A DNA stretch of 64,000 bases from Clostridium sulfidigenes (GCF_000732635.1 NZ_JPMD01000024.1:57658-121657), one strand, 5' to 3'. Positions 1-9,831 are shown, counted from the stretch's first letter. Numbers and translations: made by a program. Notes: generated from the letters alone by a model not told the origin.

Positions 1-2
1 TT

Positions 3-902
3 TTAAATGGGATTGGAAGTTTTGCTGGAATGGTAAAACTACCGGAAGGATATAAAAAACCTGTACTAGTTTCAGGTACCGATGGAGTAGGGACTAAGAT
101 TGAAATTGCAATCAAGCTTAAAAAATTTGATACAGTAGGGATAGACTGTGTAGCTATGTGTGTTAATGATATTCTATGTCATGGTGCTAAGCCTTTATTT
201 TTCCTAGATTATATTGCTTGTGGAAAATTAGATTCTCTAATAGCTAGTGATATTGTAAAAGGTGTTAGTGAAGGATGTCTACAAAGTTATGCTTCACTTA
301 TTGGAGGAGAAACAGCAGAAATGCCAGGAATGTATAATTTAGGAGATTATGATCTTGCAGGATTTGCTGTTGGTATTGTAGATGAAGATGAAATTATAGA
401 TGGAAGTAAAATTAAAGAAGGGGATGCACTTATAGGCATAACTTCTTCTGGTGTACACAGTAATGGCTATTCCCTTGTAAGAAAAGTTGTTGAGAATTAT
501 GATGAAGTCCTTGAAGGAAGAACCATAGGAGAAATTCTATTAGAACCAACAAAGATATATGTTAAGCCCGTATTAGCACTTATGAAGAAATTTGATATCC
601 ATGGAATGTCACATATAACTGGCGGTGGATTTTATGAAAATGTACCAAGAATGTTTAAAGATAACTTTACAGCAGAGATAAAAAAGGATTCTTTCCCAAG
701 ACAACCTATATTCCAATATTTAATTAATAAAGGCGTAGACGAGTATCATATGTTTAATACATTTAACATGGGAATAGGTATGGTTCTTGCGGTAGATAGC
801 TCTGTTAAAAATCATGTGATTAATGAACTTAAAGCTCTTGGAGAAGAAGCTTATGAAATAGGTAAAGTACAAACTGGAGGTGGAGGAGTTTGCTTAATAT
901 AG
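3..902 (+). CDS. purM: Phosphoribosylformylglycinamidine cyclo-ligase (AIR synthetase), N-terminus cut by window edge
   Basis: This enzyme uses ATP to close formylglycinamidine ribotide into aminoimidazole ribotide, a cytosolic step of de novo purine synthesis. The motif SGTDGVGTK, the GGETAEMPGMY block and the ITGGG block are characteristic of PurM. The reading frame is open from base 3 to the left edge, and the residues before the first ATG (position 30) still match the family. The gene therefore begins outside the window, and the ATG at 30 is internal. The family is usually about 330-350 residues and about 300 are visible. The stop codon overlaps the start of purN by 13 bases, which suggests translational coupling within the pur operon. 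Identification is firm. Confidence 0.96.
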   Translation, partial: LNGIGSFAGMVKLPEGYKKPVLVSGTDGVGTKIEIAIKLKKFDTVGIDCVAMCVNDILCHGAKPLFFLDYIACGKLDSLIASDIVKGVSEGCLQSYASLIGGETAEMPGMYNLGDYDLAGFAVGIVDEDEIIDGSKIKEGDALIGITSSGVHSNGYSLVRKVVENYDEVLEGRTIGEILLEPTKIYVKPVLALMKKFDIHGMSHITGGGFYENVPRMFKDNFTAEIKKDSFPRQPIFQYLINKGVDEYHMFNTFNMGIGMVLAVDSSVKNHVINELKALGEEAYEIGKVQTGGGGVCLI

Positions 903-1504
903 CAGTATTAGTTTCTGGTGGAGGAACTAATCTCCAGTCTATCATTGATAACATTAAAAATGGATATTTAAAAGATGTAAATATTAAGTATGTCATAAGT
1001 GATAGAGAAGGAACCTATGGAATAGAAAGAGCTAGAGCACACAATATTGATACTTTAGTCTTAGATAGAAAGATATATAAGAAAGAGCTAAGCAATAAAA
1101 TTTACGAAGTATTAAAGGATAAGGTGGATTTAATTGTTCTTGCGGGATATTTGTCAATTATATCATCTCCTTTAGTAGATGGTTTTAAGGAGAAAATAAT
1201 TAATATTCATCCTTCACTTATTCCAAGCTTTTGTGGAAAAGGAATGTATGGAATTAAAGTTCATGAAGCTGCAATAGATTATGGTGTAAAAGTTAGTGGA
1301 TGTACAGTACATTTTGTAGATGAAAATACAGATACAGGAGCTATAATTATCCAGAATGTAGTAAATGTAAAATCAGATGACACTCCAGAAAAGCTACAAA
1401 AAAGAATATTAGAAGAAGAACATAAAGCTTTGCCATTAGCTATAAAGCTTATGAGTGAGCATAAGATTTTTATAGAGGATAGAAAAGTTATTATAAAGGA
1501 GTAA
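890..1504 (+). CDS. purN: Phosphoribosylglycinamide formyltransferase (GART)
   Basis: PurN transfers the formyl group of 10-formyl-tetrahydrofolate to glycinamide ribotide in purine synthesis. The 204-residue length is normal. The phosphate-binding loop SGGGTNLQ lies at residues 9-16, and the catalytic set is complete: Asn105 and His107 in [10 protein letters not shown], and Asp144 in VDENTDTG. Translation starts at a TTG located inside the 3' end of purM, directly behind a purine-rich GGAGGTGGAGGAG stretch that serves as ribosome binding site and also codes for the glycine-rich end of PurM. purH follows after 7 bases, so the gene is part of the pur operon. Confidence 0.97.
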   Translation: MLNIAVLVSGGGTNLQSIIDNIKNGYLKDVNIKYVISDREGTYGIERARAHNIDTLVLDRKIYKKELSNKIYEVLKDKVDLIVLAGYLSIISSPLVDGFKEKIINIHPSLIPSFCGKGMYGIKVHEAAIDYGVKVSGCTVHFVDENTDTGAIIIQNVVNVKSDDTPEKLQKRILEEEHKALPLAIKLMSEHKIFIEDRKVIIKE

Positions 1505-1511
1505 TGGAATT

Positions 1512-3026
1512 ATGAAAAGAGCTTTAATAAGTGTTTATGATAAGAATGGAATTGTAGAGTTTACAAAATTCTTAGTAGAGCATGGGATAGAAGTTATATC
1601 TACTGGTGGTACCTATAGTCTTTTAAAGAAAAATAACATAGAAGTTAAAGAAGTAGCAGAAGTTACAAAGGCAGCAGAAATGTTAGATGGAAGAGTAAAA
1701 ACACTACACCCTGTAGTTCATGGAGGTATACTTGCTATTAGAGATAATGAGGAGCACATGAAGACTTTAAAAGAAAGAGAAATAAAAACTATAGATTTAG
1801 TATGTGTTAATCTATATCCTTTCTTTGAAAAAGCTAATGAAGGATTAACCTTTGAAGAAACAGTAGAATTTATAGATATAGGTGGTCCAACAATGCTTAG
1901 AAGTGCTGCTAAAAACTTTAAAGATGTGGTAGTAATAAGTGATGTAGAAGATTATAAAATAGTTATGGAGGAAATGAAGGAAAGTGGAGAAGTTTCCTTT
2001 GAAACTCGTAAATATCTTGCTATGAAGGTATTTAACTTAACCACAGCCTATGATAGTGCAATATGTGAATACTTATTAAACCACATGGAGAATAAGGATA
2101 AGCATTCAAATAAGTATTTATCCTTATCTTATGAAAAAATGGAAGATTTAAGATATGGAGAAAATCCTCATCAAGAAGCTTCTGTATTTACTAATACAAA
2201 TAAAACTGGAATGCTTAATAATATTGTAATATTAAATGGTAAGGCACTTTCTTACAATAATATAAAGGATATGGATATAGCTTGGAAAGTAGTAAATGAA
2301 TTTGAAGAAATTACCTGTTGTGCTTTAAAACATAATACACCATGCGGAGTTGCGGTGGGTGATTCTGCTTTAGACGCTTATAGTAAAGCATATAGTTGTG
2401 ATAATGTTTCAATTTTTGGAGGTATAGTAGCCATTAATACTAAAGTAACTAAAGAGGCAGCAGAAGAAATGAAAAAAACTTTCTTAGAAATTGTTATTGC
2501 GCCTGAGTTCGAAGAAGAAGCTTTAGAAGTACTTAAAACAAAGAAAAATCTAAGAGTTATAAAATGTACGAGTAAACCAAGTGATAAAAAAGAAGTTATT
2601 TCTGTAGATGGAGGTATATTAGTACAGGATGTAGATAGAAAGCTTTATGAGGAATTAAAAGTAGTTACAAAAGCAAACCCTTCAAAGGAACATATGAGTG
2701 ATATGATATTTGGAATGAAGGTTTGTAAATATGTAAAGTCCAATGCTATAGTAGTAGTTAAGGATGGTATGGCCAAGGGAATAGCTGGTGGACAAGTTAA
2801 TAGAATTTGGGCTACAACTCAAGCTATAGATAGAGCTGGAGATGGAGTAATCCTTGCTTCTGATGGGTTCTTCCCATTTAGAGATTGTGTAGATGAAGCT
2901 AGTAAACATAATATAAAAGGAATAATTCAGCCAGGTGGATCTATGAGAGACAATGAGAGCATTGAGGCATGCAATGAGTATGGCATACCTATGGTTTTAT
3001 CAGGAATGAGACATTTTAAACATTAG
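1512..3026 (+). CDS. purH: Bifunctional AICAR transformylase / IMP cyclohydrolase
   Basis: PurH carries out the last two steps to IMP, formylation of AICAR and cyclisation. The N-terminal MGS-like cyclohydrolase domain covers about residues 1-130, with STGGT and the DGRVKTLHP block. The C-terminal transformylase domain holds the catalytic Lys273-His274 pair in LKHNTPCG. The 504-residue length is usual for Firmicutes. The gene sits 7 bases after purN and 30 bases before purD, and has its own ribosome binding site (AAAGGAG, overlapping the purN stop codon). Expression is presumably governed by whatever controls the operon upstream of the window. Confidence 0.97.
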   Translation: MKRALISVYDKNGIVEFTKFLVEHGIEVISTGGTYSLLKKNNIEVKEVAEVTKAAEMLDGRVKTLHPVVHGGILAIRDNEEHMKTLKEREIKTIDLVCVNLYPFFEKANEGLTFEETVEFIDIGGPTMLRSAAKNFKDVVVISDVEDYKIVMEEMKESGEVSFETRKYLAMKVFNLTTAYDSAICEYLLNHMENKDKHSNKYLSLSYEKMEDLRYGENPHQEASVFTNTNKTGMLNNIVILNGKALSYNNIKDMDIAWKVVNEFEEITCCALKHNTPCGVAVGDSALDAYSKAYSCDNVSIFGGIVAINTKVTKEAAEEMKKTFLEIVIAPEFEEEALEVLKTKKNLRVIKCTSKPSDKKEVISVDGGILVQDVDRKLYEELKVVTKANPSKEHMSDMIFGMKVCKYVKSNAIVVVKDGMAKGIAGGQVNRIWATTQAIDRAGDGVILASDGFFPFRDCVDEASKHNIKGIIQPGGSMRDNESIEACNEYGIPMVLSGMRHFKH

Positions 3027-3056
3027 TATCCTATAAGTTAAACTTGAGGTGATTTT

Positions 3057-4301
3057 ATGAAAATTTTAGTCATAGGAAATGGTGGAAGAGAACATGCTAT
3101 AGCATGGAAACTCGGTGAGAGTGATAAGGTTTCAAAGATATACTGTGCTCCAGGAAATGGTGGTACTTCTATGGAACATAAATGTGAAAATATTAATTTA
3201 ACAGATAATGATAAACTTCTAAAATTTGCTTTAGAAAATTCTATAGATTTAACTGTAGTTGGACCAGAAGTATACCTATGTAATGGTATAGTAGATTTAT
3301 TTAAAAGTCACAATCTAAAAATATTTGGACCTAGTAAGAAAGCAGCAACTCTTGAAGGAAGCAAAACCTTTGCTAAGGAATTTATGAAAAAATATGGAGT
3401 AAAAACTGCAGCTTATGAAGCTTTTAAAGATTCAAAGAAGGCTTTAGAGTATTTGGAAAAGGCTGAATATCCAATAGTTATAAAAGCTGATGGACTTGCT
3501 GCAGGTAAGGGCGTTGTTATAGCTGAAACTAAGGAAGAAGGAATTTTAGCCATTAATGATTTCATGGTTAATGATACTTTTGGAGGAGCGGGTAAGGAAA
3601 TTATAATTGAAGAATTCTTACGAGGTGTAGAAGCTTCAATATTGAGTATTACGGATGGAAATACTATAATTCCATTTATATCATCTAAGGATCATAAAAC
3701 TATATTTGAGGATAATAAGGGACCTAATACAGGTGGAATGGGAACTGTGGCTCCAAACCCATACTGTAATGAAAGTGTTTTAAAAGCCTTTAAAGAGGAT
3801 ATTTTAAAGCCAACGCTTAAGGGGATACAGGAAGAAAATCTAGACTATATAGGAATAATATTCTTTGGATTGATGATTTGCGAAAAAGGAGTATATCTTT
3901 TAGAGTATAATGTTAGAATGGGTGATCCAGAAACACAGGTGGTGTTACCTCTTATGGAGAGTTATTTTATTGATATAATTGAAGCTGCGATAGAAGGAAA
4001 ACTTAGTGATGATATAGTTAAGTTTAAAAATAAGACAGCTTGTTGTGTTATAGGCTCTTCGAAAGGATATCCGGGGAGATATGAAAAAGGTGAGTTAATT
4101 ACAGGTATTGATAGTTGCAGTGAAAAGGTATTTATTGCTGGAGCTGATTCCATATATAATAAATTAATTACTAATGGTGGTAGAGTTTTAGGAGTTACAG
4201 CTCTTGGAGATAATCTAGAAGAGGCAAGAGAAAAGGCTTATAAAGGGATATTACAAGTAAATTTTAATGGAATGTATTATAGAAAAGATATAGGTAAATA
4301 A
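3057..4301 (+). CDS. purD: Phosphoribosylamine-glycine ligase (GAR synthetase)
   Basis: PurD is an ATP-grasp ligase that joins glycine to phosphoribosylamine early in purine synthesis. The N-terminal motif GNGGREHAIAWKL, the ATP-grasp segment KADGLAAGKGV, the GPNTGGMGT block and the metal-binding YNVRMGDPETQ block are all visible. The 414-residue length is normal. The start has a GAGGTGA ribosome binding site. It is the last gene of the operon, with a strong terminator directly after it. Placing purD after purH is the common Firmicute order. Confidence 0.97.
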   Translation: MKILVIGNGGREHAIAWKLGESDKVSKIYCAPGNGGTSMEHKCENINLTDNDKLLKFALENSIDLTVVGPEVYLCNGIVDLFKSHNLKIFGPSKKAATLEGSKTFAKEFMKKYGVKTAAYEAFKDSKKALEYLEKAEYPIVIKADGLAAGKGVVIAETKEEGILAINDFMVNDTFGGAGKEIIIEEFLRGVEASILSITDGNTIIPFISSKDHKTIFEDNKGPNTGGMGTVAPNPYCNESVLKAFKEDILKPTLKGIQEENLDYIGIIFFGLMICEKGVYLLEYNVRMGDPETQVVLPLMESYFIDIIEAAIEGKLSDDIVKFKNKTACCVIGSSKGYPGRYEKGELITGIDSCSEKVFIAGADSIYNKLITNGGRVLGVTALGDNLEEAREKAYKGILQVNFNGMYYRKDIGK

Positions 4302-4315
4302 ATACTGAAATAAGA

Positions 4316-4360
4316 AAATGCTAAGGAGGTGGAATATAACTACTCCTTAGCATTTTTATT
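4316..4360 (+). terminator. Intrinsic terminator of the pur operon
   Basis: The arms ATGCTAAGGAG and CTCCTTAGCAT form an 11-bp perfect stem that is followed by TTTTTATTT. It lies 15 bases after the purD stop codon. Confidence 0.92.
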
Positions 4361-4764
4361 TATATACTCACTATATTATATATTTATAGTCTTTGTGAAA
4401 ATTTCAGAAAATGGTTTTCATCAGTAAAACTACATTTATTTAAAATCTAGTTTATAGAGTAGTCTTGATTGTAAAATAGTTAAAGAAAAGAGAAAAGGGT
4501 ATAATTTTATTAATTTAAGGTATATGAAGTAACTTTAAATCCTATAATATACAGTGAGGAAGTTCTTACGAATTTATTACAATATGTTTTTTATGTTGAA
4601 ATAAATAAGTACATAATGTATTATAATCAATGTGTATAGTTATGTATTAAAAAATATATATACCAAAATATGTAAAAAGTATTAACAAAATTAGAAAAAA
4701 TGTGTAAAATATATATAGAGGATTTTAAGAACACATTATTATGTAAAACTATAAAATAATTTCC
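4361..4764. other. AT-rich intergenic region
   Basis: About 400 bases separate the pur terminator from the next gene. I see no supported coding region. The region contains one CodY-like site at 4399-4413 and very AT-rich sequence toward the next start, where promoters are likely but cannot be fixed with confidence. Confidence 0.5.
4399..4413. promoter_or_regulatory. Possible CodY-binding site
   Basis: The sequence AAATTTCAGAAAATG matches the CodY consensus AATTTTCWGAAAATT at 13 of 15 positions. It lies more than 400 bases before the next gene start, so a role in that gene's control is uncertain. Chance matches are frequent in DNA this AT-rich. Confidence 0.25.
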
Positions 4765-4818
4765 ATGAATATAATAACATATTATATATGGAAGAATAGA
4801 AAAATAAAGGTGAAGATT

Positions 4819-5997
4819 ATGTTTAATTTAATATTATTAATTATTATGTCTCCATATACTGCATTATTTACCGGAGTATATACTACTTATAGAGTTATAA
4901 AGATGAGAGAGGAAATACAGAAAAATAGTTGGAATATGGGATTGGTTCTTTTGTTTCTTTGGTCTCTATTAGCTGGACTTCTTAATAAAAGTATTATGTC
5001 TGCCGCTGTTTCAATAGTTTTTTTCTTATATTTTACTATAAGTGTAGTATTACAAAATTATTGCAAGACAGAAGAAAAATTGGAAATAATATGTAATTGT
5101 TTAATTAAGTTTTCAATTTTTTCGGGAATTGTTGGAATTATAGAAAAGGTTACTTTTGCATATTTTCCAATGGAACTGTGGAAAAAATTTTTAGGTGTAC
5201 CATTGGAGGTTTCAACTAATCATAGAATTTTTAGTACTTTTGGAAATCCGAACATAGCTGGAGATTGGTTTGCTATTATGATGATAATGGCCATATACTA
5301 TGCTTCTAATAGTAAAAGTATTAAGGTGAAGTTGTCATATTATAGTGCTACAGCTCTATTTTTAATAAATCTTTGTTTAACTGGCTCAAGAGGGGTTTTT
5401 ATTGGATTTATGTTTGGATTAGTTTCCCTATTACTATTGAAAATAAAAAGAAATAAGAGTGATATAATAATAATTATATCTATTTTATTAGTTATAGGTA
5501 TAGTAGGTTTTACACCTCCAAAGGTATCTGATATATCTCAAGAGATTACTGGTCATCAGATTGAGAGGTCTTTTGACACTAGAGAAGAAATATGGTTAGG
5601 ATCTTTAAGGATGATAGAAGAGAAACCATTGACTGGTTGGGGAATGTTAGGAACTATAGAGCATGGTAATGAATTCTCAAGGTATAGTCGTGTCATTAAT
5701 CATTCTCATAACATATGGCTATCATTATTAACTTCTTTAGGAGTAATCGGACTTTTAATTTACTTATATATAAGAGCAAATATTTATAAAGATTTAATAT
5801 ATCTTTATAAATCTGGATATAGTAGTGTAGCGTTACTAATGGCAATACAGGTAGTTGTTTTAGTTCATGGAGTAATTGATTTTACAATAATAACTCCACA
5901 AATAGGAATACTATTTATTGGATCATCATCTATAGTCACAGCTCTAGCAAAAGAAAGTGTTAGTGTGTTTTCAAAAAGAAGAAGTATAGCTGTATAG
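4819..5997 (+). CDS. O-antigen ligase/polymerase-like multispanning membrane protein
   Basis: The product is a polytopic membrane protein with roughly ten hydrophobic segments and a large hydrophilic loop containing the motif SHNIWLSLLTSLGVIGL near residues 300-320. This layout is typical of the Wzy/WaaL (O-antigen ligase-like) family, which joins or polymerises lipid-linked sugar chains at the outer face of the membrane. I chose the ATG at 4819 because AAAGGTGA lies 5 bases upstream. The in-frame ATG at 4765 has no ribosome binding site. The gene is alone, with no glycosyltransferase or flippase next to it, so the substrate cannot be named. The family call is moderately sure. Confidence 0.75.
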   Translation: MFNLILLIIMSPYTALFTGVYTTYRVIKMREEIQKNSWNMGLVLLFLWSLLAGLLNKSIMSAAVSIVFFLYFTISVVLQNYCKTEEKLEIICNCLIKFSIFSGIVGIIEKVTFAYFPMELWKKFLGVPLEVSTNHRIFSTFGNPNIAGDWFAIMMIMAIYYASNSKSIKVKLSYYSATALFLINLCLTGSRGVFIGFMFGLVSLLLLKIKRNKSDIIIIISILLVIGIVGFTPPKVSDISQEITGHQIERSFDTREEIWLGSLRMIEEKPLTGWGMLGTIEHGNEFSRYSRVINHSHNIWLSLLTSLGVIGLLIYLYIRANIYKDLIYLYKSGYSSVALLMAIQVVVLVHGVIDFTIITPQIGILFIGSSSIVTALAKESVSVFSKRRSIAV

Positions 5998-6011
5998 TTA
6001 TTAAGTTTTGT

Positions 6012-6055
6012 AAAAGCTTTTATGAAGAAGTTTATTCTCATAAAAGTTTTTTTTA
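6012..6055 (+). terminator. Intrinsic terminator after the O-antigen ligase-like gene
   Basis: The arm AAAAGCTTTTATGA pairs with TCATAAAAGTTTTT (one G-T pair), and a run of T follows directly. Confidence 0.8.
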
Positions 6056-6154
6056 TATATTAGAGTTTAAGTAAAGGCTAAGTACAGGATTTTCATTTAT
6101 TAAAGTTATATATGTAATTAGTATAATAGATTAATTTATATTGTTGTATTAATA

Positions 6155-6202
6155 TTACCAATAAGTAATATTATACTTATCAATAATTAGTATTGGTAAA
6201 TT
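6155..6202. repeat. AT-rich nested inverted repeat upstream of the 152-aa gene
   Basis: TTACCAATA and TATTGGTAA form outer arms around the inner palindrome AAGTAATATTATACTT. It lies about 70-110 bases before the next gene and could be an operator. No T-run follows it, so a terminator is unlikely. Confidence 0.35.
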
Positions 6203-6268
6203 GCTATATAAAGCAATAAAATGAAATTAAGAAATTTATAACAAGGTTTTAATAGGGGGCATTACATT

Positions 6269-6727
6269 ATGAATCTAGAGTATTTAAAAGAGCTGGAACA
6301 GCCTATTAGAGAAAAGTTGATGAGAGAAGAGTTGGGAGAAGAAAAGTGTAAAATAATTGACAAGTTCAATTTACATCCCAATGAAAACTTATATTGGGAA
6401 AGAGTAGAGCCCAAATACCCTAATCAAGAATATTTTAGTCATAAACTAGCAACGAAGAGTACGCCTATAGGGATAATATTTCATATAAATAGATTATGTT
6501 ATGCAAAAACTAAATATTTTGAACAGAATTGGGATAAATTTGTTCCATGTATATATAGTTATATAGATAATTTTGTAGAAACGGAAATTTATAATATGGA
6601 GTATATCAAACATAAAAGTACAGGTTTAATTCTAGATTTGCGAGAACTTGCAAAAATTCATTGGATAGATGATTTCAGAGCCATATGTACTTACTTAGAA
6701 GAGAAAGAGATAGAAATGCAATCATAA
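6269..6727 (+). CDS. Hypothetical protein, 152 aa
   Basis: I do not recognise a family. The protein is soluble, has no signal peptide or membrane segment, and is rich in aromatic and charged residues, with Trp at about residues 43, 90 and 132. Translation is supported by AGGGGGC 8 bases before the ATG and by a hairpin directly downstream. It is a single-gene unit between the O-antigen ligase-like gene and the MocR regulator, and neither neighbour suggests a role. The reading frame is clearly real, but the function is unknown. Confidence 0.75.
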   Translation: MNLEYLKELEQPIREKLMREELGEEKCKIIDKFNLHPNENLYWERVEPKYPNQEYFSHKLATKSTPIGIIFHINRLCYAKTKYFEQNWDKFVPCIYSYIDNFVETEIYNMEYIKHKSTGLILDLRELAKIHWIDDFRAICTYLEEKEIEMQS

Positions 6728-6739
6728 TAGGAAAATTAA

Positions 6740-6790
6740 ATTTATAAGAGCTTAGTTATCATCAGATAATTAAGCTCTATTCTTATAAAT
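6740..6790 (+). terminator. Hairpin after the 152-aa gene
   Basis: AGAGCTTAGTTATC pairs perfectly with GATAATTAAGCTCT, and outer arms ATTTATAAG/CTTATAAAT extend it. The T-run is poor, so termination is likely but not certain. Confidence 0.6.
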
Positions 6791-6864
6791 GACTATAAAA
6801 GAAGAAATATTTAGGTTAATATATTAAATAGATAAGCAAATACATTTAATAGTATATTATTATC

Positions 6865-8334
6865 TTGAAAGGAGAGATAAATATAATAAATATAGATTGG
6901 AAGCCGGATAAAAACTTAAATAAGCCTCTATATATTCAAATTGTAGAGTACTTTAAGGAGAAAATAAATGGAGGAGAATGGCAAGTCGGATTCATGATTC
7001 CTACGCAACGAGAATTAGCTAAAATTTTTAATGTAAATAGAAGTACTATTGTTTCAGCTATAGATGAGTTAAAGGCAGAAGGAATCTTAGAGGGTAAGGG
7101 AAAGGGTGGAACTAAAATAGTAAATAATGTATCACCTTTATTATCTAATATACAACCAGATTGGAAGTCCTATATTGATGAAGGCATTCATATCCCTAAT
7201 GTTAAGACTATTAAGAAAATCAATACCCTTGAGTTTAGAGAAGATTATATACGATTGAGCACTGGAGAACCATCATCAGAATTATTTCCAAAAGAAGATA
7301 TGAAAATAATATTAAATGAAGTAGCAAAGGATATGGATAATTTAGGATATGAAAGTCCCAGTGGAACTATGTATCTTAGGCAGCAAGTAAGTAATTATTT
7401 AAAGACAATTGGCATATATGCGTCACCAGGTTCTATACTTATTGTTTCTGGAGCTTTGCAAGCAATGCAGCTAATTTCTATGGGATTATTGCAAAAGGGT
7501 TCTACTGTATTGTTAGAAAATCCTTCTTATATGTACTCACTTCAAATATTTCAGTCATTAGATATGAGAAGAAGTGGTATACCTATGGATAATGAAGGAG
7601 TTATGGCTAATTTAATTCCAGATTACATAAAAAAACATGTTCCATCTATACTATATACTATACCAAATTTTCAAAATCCTACTTCTATAGTCATGTCAGA
7701 AAAAAGAAGAAAAGAGTTGATAAAGGTTTGTCAGAAAGAAAAGTTACCTATTATTGAAGATGATGTATATAGGGAGCTTTGGATTGACGCTCCACCACCG
7801 GACCCTATTAAGAGTATAGACACTAATGGATTGGTATTATATGTAGGGAGTGTATCAAAGACATTATGTCCAGGATTAAGAATTGGTTGGATTGTGGGAC
7901 CAGAACCAGTAATTGAACGATTAGGTGATATAAAGATGCAAACTGATTATGGTTCTAGCTCTTTATCGCAACTTACTGTGGGTAAGTGGCTAGAAACGGG
8001 ATTGTATGAAAATCATTTAAAAGAGATAAGAAGTCAATTAACTATAAGAAGAGATGTAACAATAAATGCCTTAAATAGATACTTTAAGGATATAGCTACT
8101 TGGGAAATACCCTCAGGAGGTTATTATGTTTGGATTACTTTAAAGTATAAAATAGGTATGTATAAGCTTTTTGATGAAGCATGTAAAATGGGAATTTTAT
8201 TGTATCCTGGATATATATATGATGCTAATTTTAACAATTCTTTGAGAATATCTTTTTCCTATGCACCTATAGAAGAGCTAGAGGAAGGTTTATTAAAACT
8301 ATCATTGCTTATTAAAGAATTAGTTAGAAGGTAA
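6865..8334 (+). CDS. MocR/PdxR-type regulator (GntR DNA-binding domain fused to aminotransferase fold)
   Basis: Residues 10-85 form a GntR-type winged helix (PLYIQIVEYFKEKI, then IPTQRELAKIFNVNRSTIV). Residues 110-489 are a fold-type I aminotransferase domain with the PLP lysine at Lys332 in SVSKTLCPGLRIG. Such proteins are PLP-responsive regulators that usually control vitamin B6, amino-acid or GABA genes. The next gene encodes a PLP-dependent racemase-like enzyme and may be its target. The start is unclear. The TTG at 6865 has no ribosome binding site, while a good AAAGGAGAG at 6868-6876 lies inside the frame and points to an ATA at 6883. The first downstream in-frame ATG is too late for the domain. 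Confidence 0.88.
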   Translation: MKGEINIINIDWKPDKNLNKPLYIQIVEYFKEKINGGEWQVGFMIPTQRELAKIFNVNRSTIVSAIDELKAEGILEGKGKGGTKIVNNVSPLLSNIQPDWKSYIDEGIHIPNVKTIKKINTLEFREDYIRLSTGEPSSELFPKEDMKIILNEVAKDMDNLGYESPSGTMYLRQQVSNYLKTIGIYASPGSILIVSGALQAMQLISMGLLQKGSTVLLENPSYMYSLQIFQSLDMRRSGIPMDNEGVMANLIPDYIKKHVPSILYTIPNFQNPTSIVMSEKRRKELIKVCQKEKLPIIEDDVYRELWIDAPPPDPIKSIDTNGLVLYVGSVSKTLCPGLRIGWIVGPEPVIERLGDIKMQTDYGSSSLSQLTVGKWLETGLYENHLKEIRSQLTIRRDVTINALNRYFKDIATWEIPSGGYYVWITLKYKIGMYKLFDEACKMGILLYPGYIYDANFNNSLRISFSYAPIEELEEGLLKLSLLIKELVRR

Positions 8335-8392
8335 GAACTCTGTTTAGAGCGATTAAGCAATCAACTAAATTTAGAATTATATTTGTTTAATT

Positions 8393-8432
8393 ACTCATAA
8401 CATAATTATATGGTTGTGTTATGAGTAGTCTT
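8393..8432 (+). terminator. Hairpin after the MocR gene
   Basis: ACTCATAACA pairs with TGTTATGAGT across a 14-base loop, followed by AGTCTTT. It is probably a weak terminator. Confidence 0.5.
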
Positions 8433-8567
8433 TGGTTGGGTTTATTTTAATTAATATGGATGGAGAAATATTGAGTGAATTTTCTTATAATATAAACAAG
8501 ATAGCAGCTGTTAAATAAAACTAATTTAAATTAGGTATCTTTATATTAGGGGACTGGAGAGGATACT

Positions 8568-9704
8568 ATGATAGAAAACACTTTGATTAATGATATCCAT
8601 ATAAAGGAAATAGAGGAGCTGGAAGAATTTCCGCTACTAGAGATAGATTTAAAAAAGGTATATGATAATACTAAATATGTAGTGGATTTATGTAAGAATC
8701 AAGGAATTTCTGTAGCAGGAGTAGTTAAAGTTGTACATGCTATGCCACAGATAGTTTCAGAGATGGATAAGGCAGGATGTGAGTATCTTGCTACATCTAG
8801 AATAAATCAAGTTATAGAGATGAAAAAACAAGGTGTAAAAAAACCTGTTATGCTTATAAGAATACCTATGCATAATGAAATAAAACAATTAGTGGAATAT
8901 GTGGATATAAGTTTAAACTCTGAAATTGAAACTTTAAAGAAAATAAACGAAGAGTGTAAATACAAAAACAAGAATCACAAAGTTATTTTAATGATGGATT
9001 TAGGTGATTTAAGGGAAGGTATTGTAGATGAAAAAGAGTTCATAAACTTAGCCTTATATGTAGAGAAAGAATTAACTAATGTAAAACTTTATGGTATAGG
9101 GACAAATTTAGGATGCTATGGTTCTGTGAAACCTACAGAAGAGAATTTAGGTAAATTATGTGATGTAGCAGAAAAAATAGAAGCTTTGATTGGAAGAGAA
9201 TTGGATGTGGTTTCAGGAGGAGCTACTTCTTCGTTAACTTTAATTTGGGATGGAAAAATACCAAGTAAAATTAATAATTTAAGAATTGGAGAAGGAATAT
9301 TAGTTGCTAAGGATTTAGATGATTTTTGGGAGTATGATATGTCCATGTTACATCAAGATGCCTTTGTGCTAAAAGCTCAGGTAGTGGAAGTTAAAAATAA
9401 GCCATCTCATCCAATTGGTGAAATATTTATAGATGCATTTGGGAATAAGCCAACCTATGAAGATAGAGGCGAAAGAAGACGTGCATTATTGGCAATAGGT
9501 AAGCAGGATTTTGTTTCTGTAGATACTTTAATACCTATAGATAAAAATATAGAGGTAATTGGTGCTAGTAGTGATCATTTAATTATAGATATAGAAGACT
9601 GTAAAACAAATTATAAAGTTGGTGATGTTATAGAATTCAATATATATTATCCTCACTTATTATATCTAAGTGGATCAAGGGATGTAAATAAGAAATTTAT
9701 ATAA
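8568..9704 (+). CDS. Alanine/ornithine racemase-family PLP enzyme
   Basis: This is a fold-type III PLP protein of the alanine racemase N-terminal family. The PLP-binding lysine is Lys54 in AGVVKVVHAMP, and the phosphate-binding SGGATSS and LRIGEGI blocks follow near residues 217-245. The sequence lacks the standard alanine racemase signature (KANAYGHG) and resembles the group that includes clostridial ornithine racemase and YhfX-like proteins. It would interconvert L- and D-forms of an amino acid in the cytosol, but the substrate cannot be read from sequence. The ribosome binding site is GGAGAGG. It follows the MocR-type regulator by 233 bases, which suggests regulation by it. Confidence 0.78.
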   Translation: MIENTLINDIHIKEIEELEEFPLLEIDLKKVYDNTKYVVDLCKNQGISVAGVVKVVHAMPQIVSEMDKAGCEYLATSRINQVIEMKKQGVKKPVMLIRIPMHNEIKQLVEYVDISLNSEIETLKKINEECKYKNKNHKVILMMDLGDLREGIVDEKEFINLALYVEKELTNVKLYGIGTNLGCYGSVKPTEENLGKLCDVAEKIEALIGRELDVVSGGATSSLTLIWDGKIPSKINNLRIGEGILVAKDLDDFWEYDMSMLHQDAFVLKAQVVEVKNKPSHPIGEIFIDAFGNKPTYEDRGERRRALLAIGKQDFVSVDTLIPIDKNIEVIGASSDHLIIDIEDCKTNYKVGDVIEFNIYYPHLLYLSGSRDVNKKFI

Positions 9705-9731
9705 TGAAGATAAAGGATGTTTAAATACAAT

Positions 9732-9780
9732 ATAGGTATATGCAATAGATATTTTGAAATCTATTGCATATGCCTATAAT
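9732..9780. terminator. Long hairpin after the racemase gene
   Basis: ATAGGTATATGCAATAGAT pairs with ATCTATTGCATATGCCTAT almost perfectly (19 bp) around an 8-base loop. The T-run is poor, but the position suggests a terminator. Confidence 0.65.
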
Positions 9781-9831
9781 TATTTACAAAATTAAATAAT
9801 ATTAATATAATAATATTTGTGACAAGGACAT

